52,690 nucleotides of DNA, taken from NCBI GenBank assembly GCA_002290555.1, contig NEUK01000063.1:1-52690 (forward strand), written 5' to 3'. Both the position numbers and the translations under genes were made by a program. Shown here piece after piece: positions 52,597 through 52,690 of this stretch. This stretch comes from Spartobacteria bacterium AMD-G4 (GTDB lineage Bacteria > Verrucomicrobiota > Verrucomicrobiia > Chthoniobacterales > Terrimicrobiaceae). Below the pieces are notes generated by a model that was given only the letters and a program-made list of their open reading frames with translations, was not told the DNA's origin and ran no database searches. Position 1 is the stretch's first letter, and every line of letters begins with the position of its first letter.

Positions 52597-52690
52597 ACCT
52601 CTTCATCACCGGCACCGACACCAATGTCGGAAAGACTTTCGTCACAGCGCTCCTCACCCGCGCCCTCCGCGCCAGAGGCTTTGAAACCAT
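52593..52690 (+). CDS. bioD: Dethiobiotin synthetase, N-terminal part (cut by window end)
   Basis: The first 32 codons read MNLFITGTDTNVGKTFVTAL, then LTRALRARGFET. This is the BioD N-terminus with its characteristic Walker A-like loop GTDTNVGKT. BioD closes the ureido ring of dethiobiotin with ATP and bicarbonate. The start overlaps the ABC ATPase stop as ATGA. The rest lies beyond the window, so the protein is assigned from a short but distinctive stretch. Confidence 0.85.
   Translation, partial: MNLFITGTDTNVGKTFVTALLTRALRARGFET

Overview
The window is chromosomal DNA from a GC-rich, Gram-negative heterotroph. Gene content points to the PVC group, most likely Verrucomicrobiota: a GH63-type glucosidase, a GH35 beta-galactosidase, a GYF_2 membrane protein, a folP-cdaA-glmM cluster and several lipoproteins. 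That assignment is inference, because no rRNA or other marker is present. No tRNA, rRNA, CRISPR array, prophage or intact insertion sequence was seen. Starts are often GTG or TTG, and clear Shine-Dalgarno sequences are rare; the GH35 gene is the exception. Many neighbouring genes overlap by ATGA or GTGA.

Layout. 1-3.1 kb: end of a GH63-like glucosidase, a rhodanese-SufE pair and a GYF_2 protein. 3.1-7.3 kb: GH35 beta-galactosidase followed by two oligopeptide-type ABC permeases. 7.8-14 kb: secA, cdsA, gmd and a glycosyltransferase-GtrA fusion. 14-18.6 kb: a complete branched-chain amino acid ABC importer (livK-H-M-G-F). 18.8-22 kb: recQ and a fatty acid desaturase. 22.1-24.2 kb: leuCD. 24.2-27.9 kb: recA, deoA and deoB. 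28-30.4 kb: a family 4 uracil-DNA glycosylase, a PlsC-type acyltransferase and an alpha/beta hydrolase in one operon. 30.5-32.7 kb: a receiver-cNMP-HDOD signalling protein. 32.9-38.5 kb: one compact minus-strand operon nuoH-hisD-folP-cdaA-orf56-glmM. 38.6-42.2 kb: a SWIM-SNF2 helicase. 42.5-48.3 kb: an accessory stretch with three exported proteins, an AbrB-PIN toxin-antitoxin cassette set among repeats, a YheT-type hydrolase and another exported protein. 48.4-52.7 kb: the operon ald-proA-orf63-nucleotidyltransferase-acyP-ABC ATPase-bioD, with bioD cut by the window edge.

Most of the window is housekeeping. The most notable item is orf56 (34276-34446), too short for routine gene calling. It encodes a single membrane segment resembling the N-terminal anchor of CdaR/YbbR. 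It lies between cdaA and glmM, where full-length cdaR sits in the classic operon, overlaps the cdaA tail by 113 bases in another frame, and is ATGA-coupled to glmM. It may be a minimal regulator of c-di-AMP synthesis. Other points are the repeat-flanked AbrB-PIN cassette at 44.3-45.7 kb, whose toxin frame lacks a normal start codon, a related intergenic repeat found at 0.7 and 47.1 kb, the orf63-nucleotidyltransferase pair, and a receiver domain with Glu at the phosphoacceptor position.
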